Made by a program: the position numbers and the translations under genes. From contig OMXA01000008.1 in the NCBI GenBank assembly GCA_900314905.1, forward strand, positions 1 to 64,000: 64,000 nt of DNA, given 5' to 3'. Below, piece after piece: positions 1-9,327 of the stretch. The DNA comes from an uncultured Erysipelotrichaceae bacterium. GTDB lineage: Bacteria; Bacillota_I; Bacilli_A; Erysipelotrichales; Erysipelotrichaceae. How positions within the stretch are numbered: the stretch's first letter is position 1; each line of letters starts with the position of its first letter. Below the pieces are notes generated by a model. The model worked only from the letters and a program-made list of their open reading frames with translations. It had not been told where the DNA came from and ran no database searches.

Positions 1-2007
1 CATGTGCATCATGTAGACGCCGCGGCCCTGGGTGAAGGAACGCAGGTCAGTGATGTAGCCGAACATTTCTGCCAGCGGTACGAATGCCTTGACCTTGATT
101 GCATTGCCGGTTTCTTCCTGCTCACGGATCTGGCCGCGGCGCTTGGTGATATCGCCCATGACCGCACCGAGATATTCGGGCGGAGCAGTGATATCCACTG
201 CCATGATCGGCTCGAGGATCGTCGGATCGCAATGCTTTGCAGCTTCCTTCAGAGCAAGAGATGCTGCAATCTTGTATGCCTGTTCAGAAGAGTCGACTTC
301 GTGGTAGCTTCCATCGAAGAGCTGTGCCTTGATGTCAACAACCGGATAGCCTGCAACCAGACCGTTATTCAGAGCTTCTTCAAGTCCCTGCTGGGTCGGC
401 TTGATGAATTCCTTCGGAACGGAGCCGCCGACTGTCACATCTTCGAACTCGAAGCCCTTGCCCGGATTCGGGATGAAGCGGATCCAGACGTCACCATACT
501 GACCATGACCGCCGGACTGACGGATGAAGCGGCCTTCGACTTCTGCCTGCTTCTTGATGGTTTCACGGTAGGCAACCTGCGGTGCGCCGGCAGTAGCTTC
601 GACCTTGAACTCACGTCTCATACGGTCGAGGATGATATCGAGCTGAAGTTCGCCGACACCAGCAATGATCGTCTGGCCGGTTTCTTCATCGGTATAGGTC
701 TTGAAGGTCGGGTCTTCTTCTGCAAGCTTCTGCAGAGCGGAGTCCATCTTCTGTGCATCTGCCTTGGTCTTCGGCTCTACGGACATCTGGATGACCGGCT
801 CCGGGAATACCATGGATTCCAGAACAATCGGTGCATTCTCATCGCAGAGCGTATCACCGGTGGTGGTGTACTTCAGACCGACCGCGCCGGCAATGTCACC
901 AGTGTAGACATCGGTGATATCAGCACGATGGTTTGCATGCATGCGAACCAGACGGCCGAAGCGCTCTTTCTTGTTCTTGCTGGAATTGAGAACATAGGAG
1001 CCTGCAGATGCGTGACCGGAATAAACGCGGAAGTAGGTCAGACGGCCGACGAACGGATCGGCTGCGATCTTGAATGCCAGGGAAGAGAACGGCTGATCAT
1101 CACTCGGATGACGCGCTTCTTCCTTGCCATCTTCCGTATGTCCCTTGATGGAAGGAACATCGGTCGGAGCCGGCAGATAGTCAACAACCGCATCGAGCAG
1201 CAGCTGAACGCCCTTGTTCTTATATGCGGAACCGCAGAGAACCGGGAAGAATTCAGAAGTCAGGACGCCCTTGCGGATTGCCCGCTTCACTTCTTCGATC
1301 GTCGGCTCTTCGCCTTCGAGGACCTTCATCATGACGTCATCGTCATAGTCCGCGATGGCTTCCAGCATCGCCTGGTGCATTTCCTTTGCCTTGTCTACGA
1401 ATTCCGGCTGGATTTCTTCCGTGTGGATATCCGTTCCGAGGTCGTTCTCGTACATTTCCTGCTTCATGGTGACGAGATCGATGATGCCGCGGAAGGTTGA
1501 TTCGCTTCCTACCGGCATCTGAATTGCGGCTGCCTTTGCACCAAGGCGGTTGCCGATGGATGCGACGGACATATCGAAGTCAGCACCGGTTGCGTCCATC
1601 TTATTGGAGAAGACGATGCGCGGAACCTTGTATTCGGTTGCCTGTCTCCAGACGGTTTCCGTCTGCGGCTCAACGCCGGCTTTGGAGTCCAGGACGGTGA
1701 CAGCACCATCCAGTACGCGGAGGGAACGCTCTACTTCAGCAGTGAAGTCGACATGCCCTGGGGTATCGATGATATTGATCTGGCAGTCTCTCCAGTGGCA
1801 GGTGGTAGCAGCAGAAGTGATTGTAATACCACGTTCCTGCTCCTGAGCCATCCAGTCCATCTGGGAAGCGCCGTCGTGTGTCTCACCGATCTTGTGAATT
1901 TTTCCAGTGTAATACAGAATACGCTCAGTCGTTGTGGTCTTGCCTGCATCGATATGAGCCATGATTCCGATGTTGCGGATTTTTTCAATCGGGAACTCTC
2001 TCGGCAT
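1..2007 (-). CDS. fusA: Elongation factor G (3' end cut by window edge)
   Basis: EF-G, the GTPase that translocates tRNAs and mRNA on the ribosome and works with RRF in recycling. The reading frame opens with [20 protein letters not shown] and shows the P-loop AHIDAGKTT, the G3 motif DTPGHVDF and the G4 motif NKMD, all typical of the G domain. Later parts match domains II to V. 669 codons are present against about 690 in the family, so roughly 20 C-terminal residues lie beyond the left edge. An AAAGGA ribosome site sits about 6 nt before the ATG. It follows rpsG by 33 nt, as expected for the third gene of a str operon. No missing motif was seen. Confidence 0.97.
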   Translation of the reverse strand, partial: MPREFPIEKIRNIGIMAHIDAGKTTTTERILYYTGKIHKIGETHDGASQMDWMAQEQERGITITSAATTCHWRDCQINIIDTPGHVDFTAEVERSLRVLDGAVTVLDSKAGVEPQTETVWRQATEYKVPRIVFSNKMDATGADFDMSVASIGNRLGAKAAAIQMPVGSESTFRGIIDLVTMKQEMYENDLGTDIHTEEIQPEFVDKAKEMHQAMLEAIADYDDDVMMKVLEGEEPTIEEVKRAIRKGVLTSEFFPVLCGSAYKNKGVQLLLDAVVDYLPAPTDVPSIKGHTEDGKEEARHPSDDQPFSSLAFKIAADPFVGRLTYFRVYSGHASAGSYVLNSSKNKKERFGRLVRMHANHRADITDVYTGDIAGAVGLKYTTTGDTLCDENAPIVLESMVFPEPVIQMSVEPKTKADAQKMDSALQKLAEEDPTFKTYTDEETGQTIIAGVGELQLDIILDRMRREFKVEATAGAPQVAYRETIKKQAEVEGRFIRQSGGHGQYGDVWIRFIPNPGKGFEFEDVTVGGSVPKEFIKPTQQGLEEALNNGLVAGYPVVDIKAQLFDGSYHEVDSSEQAYKIAASLALKEAAKHCDPTILEPIMAVDITAPPEYLGAVMGDITKRRGQIREQEETGNAIKVKAFVPLAEMFGYITDLRSFTQGRGVYMMHM

Positions 2008-2040
2008 AAATCATTCCTTTCCTTTTTGGTTCTGCTCAGA

Positions 2041-2526
<486 letters not shown>

Positions 2527-2529
2527 CTA

Positions 2530-2949
2530 TTACTTGGAAGCCTTCGGCTTCTTTGCTCCATACAGGGAACGGCCCTGGTTGCGTCCGTCAACGCCTGCGC
2601 AGTCGAGCGTGCCTCTGATGATGTGATAACGAACACCCGGGAGGTCCTTGACACGGCCGCCGCGGATCATAACGACAGAGTGTTCCTGCAGGTTATGTCC
2701 GACACCCGGAATATAAGCAGTGACTTCCATGCCGTTGGAAAGACGGACACGGGCATATTTGCGAAGTGCGGAGTTCGGCTTCTTCGGCGTCATCGTGCCG
2801 ACACGCGTGCAGACTCCTCTCTTCTGCGGGCTGTTCAGTTTCGTCGGGGCACTCTGCAGAGAGTTGAAACCTCTGTTCAATGCCGGTGATTTTGACTTGT
2901 AGACTTTATCGGTACGTCCCTTGCGTACCAGCTGGTTAATTGTAGGCAT
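2530..2949 (-). CDS. rpsL: 30S ribosomal protein S12
   Basis: S12 sits at the decoding centre of the 30S subunit and influences accuracy. The protein has 139 residues (usual range 123-140) with the hallmark motifs [11 protein letters not shown] and [13 protein letters not shown] around the two loops that contact the A site. The lysines at both loops are kept, so the sequence looks like the ordinary streptomycin-sensitive form (inference from known resistance positions). The ATG follows a strong AGGAAAGGAG ribosome site. It is the first gene of the str operon and has its own promoter and a structured leader of about 100 nt, both listed separately. Confidence 0.98.
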   Translation of the reverse strand: MPTINQLVRKGRTDKVYKSKSPALNRGFNSLQSAPTKLNSPQKRGVCTRVGTMTPKKPNSALRKYARVRLSNGMEVTAYIPGVGHNLQEHSVVMIRGGRVKDLPGVRYHIIRGTLDCAGVDGRNQGRSLYGAKKPKASK

Positions 2950-3048
2950 TCCCTACTCCTTTCCTCATATGCACACGTCTCCGTGTGTTTCCTATCTCAG
3001 CCTTAATTTAGGCTTTGCGCATGGCAAAGCCTTTTTTCCGCTAAGCAC
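2950..3048 (-). promoter_or_regulatory. Structured leader of the str operon
   Basis: Between the predicted start site and the rpsL ribosome site the transcript can form a 9-bp hairpin (AGGCTTTGC/GCAAAGCCT). A competing hairpin (AGCCT/AGGCT around AAATTA) shares one strand with it, and a 6-bp hairpin CACACG-GAGA-CGTGTG with a GNRA loop lies about 10 nt before the ribosome site. Mutually exclusive stems suggest a regulatory leader, for example binding of a ribosomal protein, but I know no named family that it matches. Confidence 0.5.
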
Positions 3049-3054
3049 GAAGAT

Positions 3055-3082
3055 CATATATCAATCTGATCCTGCATGTCAA
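3055..3082 (-). promoter_or_regulatory. Sigma-A promoter of rpsL-rpsG-fusA
   Basis: A perfect -35 TTGACA and a -10 TATATG are separated by 16 bp. The -35 box overlaps the TGA stop codon of the upstream sugar kinase, so the promoter is embedded in the end of that gene. Confidence 0.7.
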
Positions 3083-3999
3083 TCATTTTTCTGCAGAATC
3101 CACGGATCCGGGTGGTCCCTGAGAAATTCCAGCACCGTTCTGCGGTCCGGGATGCCGGTTCTCCCGCCGGGGCGCAGGCTTTTGAGGGCGGCTGCGGCTT
3201 GGGCAAAGGCAATGCAGGCTTCCAGGGGCTGATGTTCCAGATAGGCGGTCAGAAACGCGCCATGGAATACATCTCCGCATCCGGTCGTATCAGCCGCACA
3301 TACCGGGAAGGCAGGGAAATGCACCACGCTCTGATCGACGACCGCATAGCAGCCATCAGCTCCATGGGTCGTGATCACAACCTGGCAGTGTTCTGCATAG
3401 AACAGCAGCGCTTTTTCCATGGAAAGACCAGTCGTCATCATCGGATAGCGGGCATTCATGATCAGAATATCTGCCATGCATGCCAGCCGGATGTCTTTCT
3501 GATGGTCTTGCTGCATATGACATCCGTCCAGCGAAATCAGCACTCTGGATTGGGCTGCAATTTCTGCAGCAGCGATGGCATTGTCATAGCGGGTGCCGTC
3601 CAGATGGATGGCAGCAGAGGAACGGATCGCTGCTCTGCAGGGTTCATTCCAGACAATCGGCGGCAGGGTATTGTTCTGCACGAATTTCGTGCGGCTGCCA
3701 TCGGGACTGACCATGATCTCCGAGTGAGGACTGGCTCCCTCATAGCACTGCAGACAGGAAGTATCAACTCCTTCCTGTTCCAGTCCCTGCCGGATTTCAG
3801 CACCGGCTTCATCGGTGCCGATCGTGGCAATCATTTCAGTATCCATGCCGAGGCGCTTTGCAGCTACGATGGCGGTGGCTGCTGCCCCGCCGCCCTGGGT
3901 GATGGTGGAAAGAATATGCGTGCTGCCGTCTTCTTCGGGCCATGCTTCCAGCTGATGGATGCGGTCGAGGCAGGCAGAGCCGATGCCGGTGATCTTCAT
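3079..3999 (-). CDS. PfkB-family carbohydrate kinase
   Basis: An ATP-dependent ribokinase/PfkB-type kinase, 306 residues from the ATG at 3999, beginning MKITGIGSACLDRIHQLEAW. The family's second signature appears near the C-terminus as DTTGCGDVFHGAFL, including the GCGD anion hole and catalytic Asp. The first signature is represented by the glycine-rich GGGAAATAIVAAKRLG. The sugar substrate cannot be told from sequence; ribokinase-like, adenosine-like or other sugar kinases are all possible. No upstream in-frame ATG, GTG or TTG is preferable. The nearest good ribosome site (AAGGAG) is about 36 nt upstream and separated from the ATG by a stable hairpin, which is unusual (see findings). The gene lies 40 nt after the sigma-like/SH3 gene and may be co-transcribed with it. 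Confidence 0.85.
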   Translation of the reverse strand: MKITGIGSACLDRIHQLEAWPEEDGSTHILSTITQGGGAAATAIVAAKRLGMDTEMIATIGTDEAGAEIRQGLEQEGVDTSCLQCYEGASPHSEIMVSPDGSRTKFVQNNTLPPIVWNEPCRAAIRSSAAIHLDGTRYDNAIAAAEIAAQSRVLISLDGCHMQQDHQKDIRLACMADILIMNARYPMMTTGLSMEKALLFYAEHCQVVITTHGADGCYAVVDQSVVHFPAFPVCAADTTGCGDVFHGAFLTAYLEHQPLEACIAFAQAAAALKSLRPGGRTGIPDRRTVLEFLRDHPDPWILQKND

Positions 4000-4012
4000 G
4001 AATGATAATGAA

Positions 4013-4040
4013 GGGAACCTTGCGGTTCCCCTGTCTCCTT
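4013..4040 (-). promoter_or_regulatory. Ribosome site and hairpin before the PfkB kinase
   Basis: In the transcript, AAGGAG (4035-4040) overlaps the stop of the preceding gene. The hairpin GGGAACC-GCAA-GGTTCCC (4013-4030) with a GNRA loop follows, and the ATG comes 13 nt later. The stem could shorten the distance from Shine-Dalgarno to start, or act as a weak terminator, since the downstream tract TTCATTATCATT is U-rich but not a clean U-run. Confidence 0.45.
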
Positions 4041-5308
4041 TAATTTGCCTTGTAGGTGCACCAGCTGCCATTATCGGCAATGTACTGTTTCTCGCCGATC
4101 TGGTACCAGGTGTAGGTGCCGTCATTGCTGGTGCTCAGAACATCATAGGACTTGCCGCTTTCGGCAGTGCCTACTTTTTCTCCTGAGGTGCTTGCAGACG
4201 CACGGATATTGAGACCGCTCACATTGACGGTGACTGTTCCGACCACGCTGCTTGTTTCTGCTGATTCGGTCGGTTCTGCTGATGCAGAAGCGGAAGCAGA
4301 AGGTTCCGGGGTAGCAGTCGGAGCGGGAGTCTTAGCAGGCACAGCTGTAGGTTCCGCAGTCGCAGCTGCAGGTTCTGCCGATGGCAGGAATGGGAGTTTC
4401 CCGAAGGTGCTGTCATAGATGCCCGGAGCGATGAAGTACGTGCCAAGACCAAGCGCGATGACCGCCAGAATGACGATCAGCGCAATGAGCACGCCGCCTG
4501 GGATACTGCCGGTTTCTTCGCCATCCTCCTCATCTTCGTCTTCCTCATCGTCGTCTTCATAAGTGGACTTCAGCGTACGAGGTTTTCTGGCTTCCTGCAC
4601 TGCCTCCGGCTTGCGGCGCGGTGCTTCTTCCTCTTCGTCTTCTTCCTCATCTTCGTCGTCATCTTCATCTTCTTCCATGAAGAGCGATTTCAGAGAGTGT
4701 TTCTTTTTCGGTTCTTCTTCCTGTTTCTTCAGACGGCGGCGGGGAACAGTATCTTCCTCTTCCTCTGCCTCGTCTTCTTCGCTTTCCTGTTTCAGGGCTG
4801 AAACCGGAGTATTCCTGAGGGGCGGTACACTGCTTTCTGCAGATGCAGGTTCTGGTTTCTTGGGAGCAGGCGCATCCGAGAACAGACTGTAGAGATCGGA
4901 TGCATCGATTTCCTTGCGGAATTCCGGATCTCCTGCAGAAGGCTGAACGCCGGTTTCTTCGGAATTGAAGTGCGGCATCTCATAGCTTTCCGGAGCAGAG
5001 GGTCTGGATGGTGCATTATCTGCTTCCTTCACCGCATTGGCGATCGGGTTCAGCAGATGATTGACAGACTCCTTGCGGACATAGCCATCCAGCCAGGAAT
5101 CGAAATCTTTCGGATTCTGGAGCGTATTGAAATGAGTGAAAGCATTGGCAAATGCCTGGGTCTCAACAGGTTTATAATCTGCTTCATTTCCGATATAGGA
5201 TCTGATGGTCTGCTTCACACTGGGATGATACAGTTTCACCAAGGCAGCGATTGCCTTTTCATCCCCCTGCTTTGCCCGCATGACCAGGTTCAACGTTGAC
5301 TGTTCCAT
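4040..5308 (-). CDS. Membrane protein with sigma-70 region 2-like N-terminus and SH3 C-terminus
   Basis: Function unknown. The 422-residue product starts at the ATG after AGAAAGGAACCTC. Residues 1-88 (LNLVMRAKQGDEKAIAALVK onward, then AFTHFNTLQNPKDFDSWLDG) resemble region 2 of ECF-type sigma factors, which normally bind core RNA polymerase and the -10 element. Residues 100-268 are low-complexity and highly charged, with two long Asp/Glu runs (about 212-228 and 251-265). One membrane helix lies at about 270-292. A Pro/Thr/Ala/Ser linker follows (311-354), then a bacterial SH3-like domain (about 356-422, NVSGLNIRASASTSGEKVG). I see no region 4 DNA-binding helix-turn-helix. A plausible topology is a cytoplasmic sigma-like domain and an extracellular SH3 domain that senses cell wall. 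The gene lies between hprK and the sugar kinase. Confidence 0.7.
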   Translation of the reverse strand: MEQSTLNLVMRAKQGDEKAIAALVKLYHPSVKQTIRSYIGNEADYKPVETQAFANAFTHFNTLQNPKDFDSWLDGYVRKESVNHLLNPIANAVKEADNAPSRPSAPESYEMPHFNSEETGVQPSAGDPEFRKEIDASDLYSLFSDAPAPKKPEPASAESSVPPLRNTPVSALKQESEEDEAEEEEDTVPRRRLKKQEEEPKKKHSLKSLFMEEDEDDDEDEEEDEEEEAPRRKPEAVQEARKPRTLKSTYEDDDEEDEDEEDGEETGSIPGGVLIALIVILAVIALGLGTYFIAPGIYDSTFGKLPFLPSAEPAAATAEPTAVPAKTPAPTATPEPSASASASAEPTESAETSSVVGTVTVNVSGLNIRASASTSGEKVGTAESGKSYDVLSTSNDGTYTWYQIGEKQYIADNGSWCTYKAN

Positions 5309-5382
5309 GAGGTTCCTTTCTGAAAAAATTCGCAGAATCATTTTACAACGGGAAGAGAATGTTTGCATTACCGACCGGGCGT

Positions 5383-6360
5383 TCAGCCATGATGCTTCTT
5401 TTCTTCTTCGTTATTTCTTGCCAGCAGATCATGGAGCCTCTGCTTGAATACGGTCGTGCTGTTGTAGCCTTCTTCCTTCAGGATGAAGTTGGATACTGCC
5501 GACTCCACCATTGCCCGCATCGAGCGGCCTGGAGAAACCGGAAGCGCCATTGCCGGAATGCTGACGTCCATGATTCTTGTCATATGAGTCTGTTCATCCC
5601 CGATCCGGATATATTCCTCGCTGGAATCAAACTTGACCAGGTTGATGACCAGATCAATGGAACTGCGATCATTGAGACTGTTGACGCCGAACATGCGTTC
5701 CACATCGATGATGCCGATGCCGCGGATCTCGAGCATGCCCTGAAGAAGTTCCGGCGCATGGCCGAAGAGCTTGTTATGGATCTTCTGCACATCGACGCGG
5801 TCATCAGCGACCAGCATATTTCCATCCCGGATCAGTTCCAGCGCAGTTTCGGATTTGCCCATGCCGCTCTCACCGGTGATCAGAACGCCTTTGCCATGAA
5901 CAATCAGAAGATCTCCGGAGATCGTCGCTTCCGGGGCAAGCTTCTCATCCAGATAGGTGATCAGATCGACCATCATCTGCGAAGTAGCCTGCGAGGTGCG
6001 GAAAATCGGGAAGTTGCGGGAAGTTGCAACCTCCTTCAGAACCGGCGGAAGCGGATTATTCCTGGTGATAACGATCATCGGGGTCAGAGCATCCGTGATG
6101 TTCTGATATCTTGCCCTCTGGTCTTCTTCGCTGAGATGCTCGATGTATTCAGTTTCCTTGTTGCCGATGATGACAACCCGGCGCGGCTCGGTCGGCTGAA
6201 AGTAGCCGGAAAGCTCAAAGCCAGGGCGGTTGACATCCGGAACGACAACCCAGCGATTCAGGGAATCCTGATTTCCGGTGAGCTGTTCCAGCTGAAAGAA
6301 ATTCACGATATCCTGAATCATTACCTTTTTCAGGTACTGCGGCTGATTCTGATCTGTCAT
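5383..6360 (-). CDS. hprK: HPr kinase/phosphorylase
   Basis: A bifunctional enzyme that phosphorylates HPr on Ser46 with ATP or pyrophosphate and removes the phosphate, setting CcpA-dependent catabolite repression. The 325 residues comprise an N-terminal HPrK_N domain (1-135) and a C-terminal P-loop domain with Walker A GESGMGKS (163-170), the Asp pair LVADD (183-187) and the family signature MLEIRGIGIIDV (209-220). One deviation stands out: the family normally has HG shortly before the P-loop (HGVLVD), while here the aligned residues are SG (S148-G149). Its -10 element overlaps the uvrA stop codon, and an AGGAGA ribosome site precedes the ATG. Confidence 0.95.
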   Translation of the reverse strand: MTDQNQPQYLKKVMIQDIVNFFQLEQLTGNQDSLNRWVVVPDVNRPGFELSGYFQPTEPRRVVIIGNKETEYIEHLSEEDQRARYQNITDALTPMIVITRNNPLPPVLKEVATSRNFPIFRTSQATSQMMVDLITYLDEKLAPEATISGDLLIVHGKGVLITGESGMGKSETALELIRDGNMLVADDRVDVQKIHNKLFGHAPELLQGMLEIRGIGIIDVERMFGVNSLNDRSSIDLVINLVKFDSSEEYIRIGDEQTHMTRIMDVSIPAMALPVSPGRSMRAMVESAVSNFILKEEGYNSTTVFKQRLHDLLARNNEEEKKHHG

Positions 6361-6383
6361 AAGAGTGAGTTCTCCTGAGACGC

Positions 6384-6392
6384 ATTATATCA
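6384..6392 (-). promoter_or_regulatory. Extended -10 promoter of hprK
   Basis: TGATATAAT lies 24 nt before the hprK start. The TGA is also the uvrA stop codon. No convincing -35 is visible, which is compatible with an extended -10 (TGn) promoter. Confidence 0.5.
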
Positions 6393-9251
6393 CGCGTCTG
6401 TCTCCGGGTGAGAGGCCTCCTGTTTCTTCGTCCATTCCAGAGCTTTCTTCAGATACTGGCCAGTCCAGGATTCTCTGCATTCTGCAACCTGTTCTGGCGT
6501 TCCCTGGGTAACGATCGTGCCGCCCTGGTCTCCGCCTTCCGGGCCAAGATCGATGATCCAGTCAGCGCATTTGATGACATCCAGGTTATGCTCGATGACA
6601 ATCACCGTATTGCCTGTATCTACGATGCGTTCCAGAACCGAAATCAGACGATTGACATCATCGGTATGAAGACCGGTGGTAGGTTCATCGAGAATATAGA
6701 CGGTCTTGCCGGTCGGCTTCTTCTGCAGCTCGGATGCGAGCTTGACGCGCTGGGCTTCGCCGCCGGACAGGGTTGTGGAAGACTGGCCGAGCTTCAGATA
6801 GCCGAGGCCGACGTCGCAGAGAGTCTGAAGCTTGCTGCGGATTTTCGGATGGTTTGCAAACAGAGCGAGGGCTTCTTCTGCCGTCATTTCGAGTACTTCC
6901 GAGATGTTCTTGCCCTTGAAGGTACACTGCAGGGTTTCTTCATTGTAGCGCTTGCCGTGGCATACTTCGCATGGGACATAGACATCCGGCATGAAGTTCA
7001 TTGAAATGACTTTGACCCCATCGCCCTGGCAGGCTTCGCAGCGGCCGCCTTTGACATTGAACGAGAAGCGTCCTTTGTCATAGCCGCGCAGCTTGGCCTC
7101 CGGAGTCTGGGCGAAGACATCACGGATATCATCAAATACGCCCGTATAGGTTGCCGGGTTGGAGCGCGGAGTTCTGCCGATTGGGTTCTGGTCGATCTGA
7201 ACGAGCTTATCAATATTGGAAAGGCCTCTGATTCTGTCATATTTTCCCGGACGTATTTTCGAATATCCGAGGTTCTGCTGAACTGCCTTCATGAAGACTT
7301 CATTGACAAGCGTGGATTTGCCGGAGCCGGAGACACCGGTAACCAGGACGAGCTTGCCGAGCGGAAACTTCACATTGATGTGTTTCAGATTGTGTTCTGC
7401 TGCGCCATCGATCTCAACAAACTTGCCATTGCCCTTGCGGCGCTCTTTCGGAATGGCGATGCGTTTCTTTCCTGACAGGTACTGTCCGGTAATTGACTGA
7501 TCACAGTTCAGGATGTCCTGCGGCGTTCCATTGAACATGACATTGCCGCCATGGATGCCAGCTCCCGGCCCGATGTCGACAATCCAGTCTGCACTCATCA
7601 TCGTTTCTTCATCATGTTCGACGACGATCAGGGAATTGCCGAGATCTCTCATGTTCTTGAGGGTGCGGATCAGCTTGGCATTGTCTCTCTGATGAAGACC
7701 GATCGACGGTTCATCCAGCACGTAGAGAACCCCGCTCAGCCGGGATCCGATCTGGGTAGCCAGACGGATTCTCTGGGCTTCGCCGCCGGACAGCGTTCCG
7801 GCAAGACGGTCCAGGGTCAGATATTCCAGGCCGACATCCTTGAGGAACTGCAGACGGCTGCGGATTTCCTTGAGAACCATCTCGGCAATCTTCCGCTGGG
7901 TTTCGCCCAGTTCGAGATGATCGATCCAGTCGAGGGCACCGACTACTGACATCGCCGTGAATTCCATGATGTTCTTTCCCCCGATTTCAACCGAGAGGGC
8001 CTGTTCATTCAGACGCCTGCCGCCGCATTTCGGACAGGGGCTTTCCACCATGAAGGAATGGTACCAGTCTTTTGACATGGAACTGGTCGTCTCCGCATAG
8101 CGGCGCTCAATCATGTTCTTGACTCCTTCGATGTAATCATTCCGGGAGTATCTGTTTCCGCCGGCGCTGACAATCGTATAGGAAATCGGACGATCGCTTC
8201 CGTACAGGATGACATCCATCTGTTTCTTCGTGAGCTTGCTCAGCGGTTTGTTCAGATCAATCTTATAGGCCTTGCAGAGAGTTGCGAACGTCTGCCATTC
8301 GATGTTTTCCGTATCGACGATATTCTTGTAATAGCGGATGCCGCCTTCCCTAATCGACTTGGAAGGATCCGGAATCAGAAGATTCACATCAACTTCTTCC
8401 GTAATGCCCAGGCCATGGCACTGATCGCAAGCGCCCAGCGGAGCGTTGAAGGAAAACAGGCGCGGCTCCAGTTTCGGGACCGAGAAGCCGCAGATCTTGC
8501 ATGCATAATTCTCAGAGAAAAGATTCTCTTTCTCATCTGCCAGCACGACCGCCATGCCATCCGCAAGTTTCACTGCGGTCTCCAGGGAATCACTCAGCCG
8601 GCTTCTGGAATCTGCTCTCAGGATGATGCGGTCGATGACAACATCGATATTGTGGCGTTTGTTCTTTTCCAGTTCGATCTCGTCTTCGAGCAGCTTTACT
8701 TCACCATCTACCCGTATCCGGATATAGCCTTCTTTCTGCAGATGGGCAAACGTATCCTTGAAGGTGCCTTTCTTATTGCGGATGATCGGAGCCATGACGG
8801 TCAGCTTCGTTCCTTCCGGATATTCAAAGAGCTGATTGACCATTTCCGGAACGGTCTGGCCGGTGATCGGAATATGATGCGTCGGGCAGTATGGCACGCC
8901 GCAGCGAGCATACAGAAGACGCAGATAATCATAGATCTCGGTGACGGTTCCGACTGTGGATCGAGGGTTGTTGGAGGTTGTCTTCTGATCGATGGAAATA
9001 GCCGGAGAAAGGCCTTCAATCAGCTCAACATCCGGCTTTTCCACTCCTCCGAGAAACTGCCTTGCATAAGCAGACAGAGACTCGACATAGCGGCGCTGTC
9101 CTTCTGCATAGATCGTATCAAAAGCAAGACTGGTCTTGCCGCTGCCGGATAGTCCGGTCATGACTACCAGCTTGTTGCGCGGAATGTCCAGACTGATATT
9201 CTTCAGATTGTTCTCACGGGCCCCGCGGATGATGATTTTATCCTGTTCCAT
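6390..9251 (-). CDS. uvrA: Excinuclease ABC subunit A
   Basis: UvrA is the damage-recognition ATPase of nucleotide excision repair; it loads UvrB onto lesions. The 953 residues (family about 940) contain two ABC ATPase modules. Module I has Walker [13 protein letters not shown] near residue 31 and signature [14 protein letters not shown]. Module II has [14 protein letters not shown] and [15 protein letters not shown]. Zinc-binding Cys pairs are present in CKICGF...CDQCHG of the insertion and [10 protein letters not shown]...CEVCHG of the second module. An AGGGAGG ribosome site lies 7 nt before the ATG. uvrB is not in the window. uvrA follows mutS on the same strand, but a terminator lies between them. 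Confidence 0.98.
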   Translation of the reverse strand: MEQDKIIIRGARENNLKNISLDIPRNKLVVMTGLSGSGKTSLAFDTIYAEGQRRYVESLSAYARQFLGGVEKPDVELIEGLSPAISIDQKTTSNNPRSTVGTVTEIYDYLRLLYARCGVPYCPTHHIPITGQTVPEMVNQLFEYPEGTKLTVMAPIIRNKKGTFKDTFAHLQKEGYIRIRVDGEVKLLEDEIELEKNKRHNIDVVIDRIILRADSRSRLSDSLETAVKLADGMAVVLADEKENLFSENYACKICGFSVPKLEPRLFSFNAPLGACDQCHGLGITEEVDVNLLIPDPSKSIREGGIRYYKNIVDTENIEWQTFATLCKAYKIDLNKPLSKLTKKQMDVILYGSDRPISYTIVSAGGNRYSRNDYIEGVKNMIERRYAETTSSMSKDWYHSFMVESPCPKCGGRRLNEQALSVEIGGKNIMEFTAMSVVGALDWIDHLELGETQRKIAEMVLKEIRSRLQFLKDVGLEYLTLDRLAGTLSGGEAQRIRLATQIGSRLSGVLYVLDEPSIGLHQRDNAKLIRTLKNMRDLGNSLIVVEHDEETMMSADWIVDIGPGAGIHGGNVMFNGTPQDILNCDQSITGQYLSGKKRIAIPKERRKGNGKFVEIDGAAEHNLKHINVKFPLGKLVLVTGVSGSGKSTLVNEVFMKAVQQNLGYSKIRPGKYDRIRGLSNIDKLVQIDQNPIGRTPRSNPATYTGVFDDIRDVFAQTPEAKLRGYDKGRFSFNVKGGRCEACQGDGVKVISMNFMPDVYVPCEVCHGKRYNEETLQCTFKGKNISEVLEMTAEEALALFANHPKIRSKLQTLCDVGLGYLKLGQSSTTLSGGEAQRVKLASELQKKPTGKTVYILDEPTTGLHTDDVNRLISVLERIVDTGNTVIVIEHNLDVIKCADWIIDLGPEGGDQGGTIVTQGTPEQVAECRESWTGQYLKKALEWTKKQEASHPETDA

Positions 9252-9276
9252 CTGATGCCTCCCTCAGCATCTGCTG

Positions 9277-9282
9277 ATTATA
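9277..9282 (-). promoter_or_regulatory. -10 element of uvrA
   Basis: TATAAT sits about 25 nt before the uvrA start, just downstream of the mutS terminator. The -35 region is poor, so the promoter is suggested rather than shown. Confidence 0.4.
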
Positions 9283-9295
9283 ATGACTCTTCCTG

Positions 9296-9323
9296 CAAAA
9301 ATCCTGCATGATGCATGCAGGAT
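9296..9323 (-). terminator. Rho-independent terminator of mutS
   Basis: A perfect 10-bp stem ATCCTGCATG/CATGCAGGAT with a 3-nt loop is followed by a U-run on the minus strand, starting 4 nt after the mutS stop. Confidence 0.85.
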
Positions 9324-9327
9324 CTGA

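Noticed and set aside
4..1500. Long plus-strand open frame of about 500 codons
   Set aside because: It is the antisense of fusA, which has full family motifs on the minus strand.
4000..4125. N-terminal extension of the PfkB kinase
   Set aside because: It would overlap the SH3 domain of the upstream gene, and the protein fold begins at MKITGIG.
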